Assembly (NCBI RefSeq): GCF_029433105.1
Contig: NZ_JARNTW010000012.1
Span: forward strand, 124,001-188,000
DNA length: 64,000 bases
Source of the DNA: Runella sp. MFBS21
GTDB taxonomy: Bacteria; Bacteroidota; Bacteroidia; Cytophagales; Spirosomataceae
Direction: 5' to 3'
Shown here: piece after piece, positions 61,026-64,000 of the stretch
Numbering within the stretch: the stretch's first letter is position 1
Layout of the letters: the number at the start of each line of letters is the position of its first letter
Made by a program: the position numbers and the translations under genes
The notes under the pieces: model-generated
The model's input: the letters and a program-made list of their open reading frames with translations, nothing else
The model's database searches: none
Told to the model about the DNA's origin: nothing

Positions 61026-62141
61026 TTATACCAACTCACCATGGAGTTTTTGTACTAAAATATCGGCGATACGTTCGGAGGCATATCCATCCCATAAAGG
61101 AGGAATATTACCTTTTTTAGTACGTCCTGTGAGGATTTCTTCTACTTTTTGCTGCACCGTCAGAGGATTCAAATCGGCCAAAAGCTGATTAGTGCCAAGC
61201 TCTACGGTTACAGGGCGCTCGGTAGTATCTCGAAAAGTAAGGCATGGTACCTGCAAAAAAGTAGTTTCTTCTTGGATCCCTCCCGAATCTGTGATCACAA
61301 TAGCAGCATTTTGCATCAATTTCAAAAACTCCAAATACCCTTGCGGCTCAGTAAGTATCAACCCTTCAATTTGGGTGAGCATTGGCAACAAGCCCAACTT
61401 TTCAATGTTATTTCGAGTTCGTGGATGAATCGGGAACAAGACTTTTTTGAGTTTTACGGTATCTTTTATAATTTTTAAAATACTATGTAAACCTTCTTTA
61501 GTATCGACATTGGCTGGGCGGTGCATCGTCATCAATACATACTCATTTGCGCTGAGTGATTTTCCTACCAAATCGGTTAAATCAAGTTGTTGGGCTTTTT
61601 GATGATAATATACCAGCGAATCAATCATACAATTGCCCACCATAAAAACTTTCTCATCTGGCACACCTTCTTTTCTGAGATTGTCGATACCTGACTGTTC
61701 GGTTACAAAAAGCCAATCGGAGATGCTATCTGTCAAGATTCGATTGATTTCTTCAGGCATTCGGCGGTCCCCACTTCTCAATCCTGCTTCTACATGGGCA
61801 ATAGGGACGTACATTTTGCTTGCTACCAAGGCACATGCAATAGTCGAGGTGACATCACCTACCACCAATACCAAATCTGGACGCTCAACCTCCATCACTT
61901 TCTCAAACTCCAGCATGATTTTGGCAGTTTGCTGCGTATGAGAGCCACCTCCTATTCCTAAAAAATAGTGAGGTTGGGGCAATCCTAATTGGTTAAAAAA
62001 CACATCCGACATCTTTGCATCATAATGCTGACCAGTATGGACGATTTTTGAGTCAATCTCATTTTTGGTCAGAAAAGCCCGATGCAAAGGGGCTACTTTC
62101 ATGAAATTAGGACGAGCACCGACTATATTGAGTATTTTCAT
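61026..62141 (-). CDS. wecB: UDP-N-acetylglucosamine 2-epimerase (non-hydrolysing)
   Basis: A 371-residue enzyme. It starts MKILNIVGARPNFMKVAPLHRA, with VHTGQHYDAKMSDVFF, HVEAGLRSGDRRMPEEINR (split: EAGLRSGDRRMPEE), IHPRTRNNIEKLGL and ITDSGGIQEET, all standard for WecB. It converts UDP-GlcNAc to UDP-ManNAc for surface polysaccharides. It is the first gene of the minus-strand operon, divergent from a Wza-type export gene. Length is exactly that of the family. Confidence 0.95.
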   Translation of the reverse strand: MKILNIVGARPNFMKVAPLHRAFLTKNEIDSKIVHTGQHYDAKMSDVFFNQLGLPQPHYFLGIGGGSHTQQTAKIMLEFEKVMEVERPDLVLVVGDVTSTIACALVASKMYVPIAHVEAGLRSGDRRMPEEINRILTDSISDWLFVTEQSGIDNLRKEGVPDEKVFMVGNCMIDSLVYYHQKAQQLDLTDLVGKSLSANEYVLMTMHRPANVDTKEGLHSILKIIKDTVKLKKVLFPIHPRTRNNIEKLGLLPMLTQIEGLILTEPQGYLEFLKLMQNAAIVITDSGGIQEETTFLQVPCLTFRDTTERPVTVELGTNQLLADLNPLTVQQKVEEILTGRTKKGNIPPLWDGYASERIADILVQKLHGELV

Positions 62142-62178
62142 TACAAAAAATCACTGAGTACTTTTTGGACAGGAATCG

Positions 62179-62186
62179 CAAAGGTA
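62179..62186 (-). promoter_or_regulatory. wecB: Candidate -7 promoter element for the wecB operon
   Basis: TACCTTTG on the minus strand matches TAnnTTTG and lies about 38 bases before the wecB start, for a leader of roughly 30 nt. No TTG at ideal spacing was found. Confidence 0.4.
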
Positions 62187-62624
62187 CACATTTCTACGGA
62201 CGCTTCAGTGTAGGGTCTTCTTTATGCTTGCTTTATTAGGGGAAAAAGCATTTTTTGAGCATTTTTTCTCCCCCTAAAATACAACCCCAAACTATTCATA
62301 CTAAGGTTTTATTTTGGGATAAAATCCGAATAATTCTTAAGGTAATTCATATATTTTCTACTGAAAAAGCTCCAGTATTTACTTCATTTCGTGTAGAATC
62401 AAAAATACTTTACTATTTAAGTGGCCTTGAGGGTTTTTGGTACATTTTCTCTCAAAATACATGTTTTGAATCCAATATTTCCACTTGATAAGTGTAGTAC
62501 CAATATTTTGGTAAAATGCTATATGTTCACTTAATTTGTAGGTCTTTTCAGCAAATACACTGCATTGATTATCTAACAATATTCGCATACACATCCTCAA
62601 AAAATTATATTCGTGTCGTATTTC
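62187..62624. other. Divergent intergenic region between wecB and the Wza-type gene
   Basis: About 440 AT-rich bases. An imperfect inverted repeat lies at 62236-62277 (TTAGGGG / CCCCTAA arms) and a short palindrome near 62509-62524 (TACCAA, TATT, TTGGTA). The 77- and 86-residue open frames on the two strands have no start, domain or codon pattern to support them. The promoter of the Wza-type gene must lie here; I found no TAnnTTTG match. Confidence 0.5.
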
Positions 62625-64000
62625 ATGTCTTTCTTCCATAGATATACTTTGACTTTTGCTCTCATTTTGGGGGTTGCTCTAAGCTTGAATAGTATCTCCG
62701 TTAAAGCCCAACAATCTTCCCAAGCTCCAAACATTGACAGTATAAGCGATGAACAGTTTATGGAATTTTATAGAAGAGCTATGGCGAGTGGTATGTCAGA
62801 AATTCAGATGGAACAAGCTGCCCTTGCCCAAGGATTCACTCTGACCGATATTTCAAATGCTCGTAAACGCCTCGCAAAAATACAAAGTGAGCAAAACAAA
62901 AATGGGAAAGATAGCGTGATAAGCCCTCGTCGTCAGATAGGTAAGTTATCACTAAAAACAAAAAACACAACCCTAAAAGACTCTTTAAAACTACCTCCTA
63001 AGGTTCAAAAAAAATTATTAATTTATGGGTCAACGCTCTTTGAAAATTCTGACCTTGCCTTCGAACCTAATTTACGTCTAGCCACCCCTACTAGCTATGT
63101 ATTAGGTCCTGACGATGAACTTCTTGTAGATATTTATGGAAATGCATCTGATAGTTATAAGCTAAAAGTAAGCCCTGAAGGTACTGTTAAAGTTCTCAAT
63201 TTTGCCCCCATATACGTTAGTGGACTTACCATTGATGAGGCAAAAGAGAAAATTATTAGTAGACTACGACAAGCGTATGCTGGACTTAATAGCGGTGGAG
63301 GAACTAGAGCATCTATCAACCTAGGCAATATCCGTAGTATCAAAGTCACGATAACAGGCGAAGTAAAAAAACCTGGTACTTATACTGTCTCGTCACTAGC
63401 GACTGTCTTCAATGCTCTTTATCTATGTGGGGGACCTGATTCGACTGGCACTTATCGAAGCATTAAAGTGATTCGAAACAATAAAGCCATTCGCACAATT
63501 GATTTGTATGATTTTCTACTAAAAGGAGAACAAAAAAACAACATTCTACTTCAGGATCAGGATGTAATACATGTTTCTTATTACACAACTCGAATCGAAA
63601 TCGATGGAGAAGTAAAACGTCCTGCTATCTTTGAGTCAAAAGAGGGAGAAACATTCACAGATATTTTGAGTTTTGCTGGTGGCTTCAATGAGTCAGCTTA
63701 CAAGGCTTCAATAACCTTGTATCGTAACTCAGAAAGGGAACAACAAGTTTTAAACTTAAAGCAAGAAAATTTTGGAAATGTAGCGCCACAAACTGGAGAT
63801 CGATATGTAATAGGAAAAATACTCAATCGCTTCCAAAACCGTATACAGCTTACAGGAGCCGTATTTAGACCTGGCGACTACGCGCTTACTTCTGAGACGA
63901 AGACGCTCACTCAGCTTTTGGCTCAAGCTGATGGTTTACGCGAAGATGCTTTTAAAAATAGAATTTTAGTACATAGACTAAAAGACAACTTTGACCCTGA
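62625..64000 (+). CDS. Wza-type polysaccharide export protein (Poly_export/SLBB; 3' end outside window)
   Basis: Open from the ATG at 62625 to the window edge, 458 codons. A signal peptide ends at SVKAQQS (about residue 29). A low-complexity linker follows, then a Poly_export domain (about 158-245) with YVLGPDDELLVDIYG, KLKVSPEGTVKVLNFAP and VSGLTIDEAKEKI. SLBB-type repeats begin at SIKVTITGEVKKPGTYTV, then RIEIDGEVKRPAIFE and RIQLTGAVFRPGDYAL. Proteins of this family form the outer-membrane channel for capsule or exopolysaccharide. It lacks a lipobox, unlike E. coli Wza. It opens the part of the polysaccharide locus that continues to the right. Confidence 0.92.
   Translation, partial: MSFFHRYTLTFALILGVALSLNSISVKAQQSSQAPNIDSISDEQFMEFYRRAMASGMSEIQMEQAALAQGFTLTDISNARKRLAKIQSEQNKNGKDSVISPRRQIGKLSLKTKNTTLKDSLKLPPKVQKKLLIYGSTLFENSDLAFEPNLRLATPTSYVLGPDDELLVDIYGNASDSYKLKVSPEGTVKVLNFAPIYVSGLTIDEAKEKIISRLRQAYAGLNSGGGTRASINLGNIRSIKVTITGEVKKPGTYTVSSLATVFNALYLCGGPDSTGTYRSIKVIRNNKAIRTIDLYDFLLKGEQKNNILLQDQDVIHVSYYTTRIEIDGEVKRPAIFESKEGETFTDILSFAGGFNESAYKASITLYRNSEREQQVLNLKQENFGNVAPQTGDRYVIGKILNRFQNRIQLTGAVFRPGDYALTSETKTLTQLLAQADGLREDAFKNRILVHRLKDNFDP

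Noticed and set aside
62255-62639. 77- and 86-residue frames on the two strands before the Wza-type gene
   Set aside because: Neither has a usable start, hydrophobic pattern or known motif; they arise in AT-rich non-coding DNA.
1-64000. tRNA, rRNA or tmRNA genes
   Set aside because: I looked for T-arm (GTTCRANTC) with paired arms and found no cloverleaf; isolated TTCAAATC words have no matching stems.
1-64000. Transposase, integrase or phage genes
   Set aside because: None of the credible proteins shows DDE, HUH or tyrosine-recombinase motifs; gene order and style look uniform.

Overview
The window is chromosomal DNA from a member of the Bacteroidota, most likely a Cytophagales/Spirosomaceae-type bacterium (inference). 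The evidence is a SusC/SusD pair with a trailing lipoprotein, a second large CarboxypepD-plug TonB receptor, LytS/LytTR and Crp/Fnr regulators of Bacteroidota type, many lipoproteins, scarce Shine-Dalgarno sequences, and TAnnTTTG (-7) elements just upstream of several starts. Gene density is high. I see no rRNA, tRNA, CRISPR array, insertion sequence or prophage.

Left part (1-12 kb): a truncated transglutaminase-like lipoprotein, an O-antigen-ligase/TPR membrane protein, a membrane-anchored MBL hydrolase, the Fe-S pair mrp-nfu, an MFS transporter, an NTF2-like protein, a small lipoprotein and a LytS/LytTR two-component pair. Region 12-16 kb holds a polytopic membrane protein and a periplasmic His/Met-rich protein, each with an internally duplicated histidine motif, followed by a Crp/Fnr regulator with a cysteine cluster. 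I read this as a candidate metal (perhaps copper) or redox module. Next come a small membrane protein, a rhomboid protease with a possible coupled leader ORF, an unknown polytopic protein, an M13 peptidase, an RhlE helicase and a secreted aldose epimerase.

Middle part (23-45 kb): an alpha-E / Anbu-proteasome / transglutaminase operon lacking the usual ATP-grasp gene but carrying a TrpF-like protein without canonical catalytic residues; a nitroreductase; a SusCD-lipoprotein operon; queG; an LprI-like/NamZ/M19 dipeptidase cell-wall operon; dnaG; and a nucleoside hydrolase, MTR-kinase-like kinase and TonB-receptor group suggesting nucleoside or thiopentose salvage. Two intergenic tandem-repeat clusters of hairpin units (38.0-38.25 kb and 47.9-48.25 kb) and a solo hairpin after dnaG look like mobile or REP-type intergenic elements. 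Compensatory base changes between copies support the hairpins.

Right part (45-64 kb): tex, a Crp/Fnr-DinB pair, an S9 peptidase, a GH13-like glycosidase, a META-type lipoprotein, and then a surface-polysaccharide region. That region has a flippase, a membrane glycosyltransferase-like protein, two methyltransferases, a GT4 glycosyltransferase, wecB, and divergently the start of a Wza-type export protein that runs off the window. Many start sites were moved downstream from the longest ORF where promoter position, signal peptide or family start supported it.
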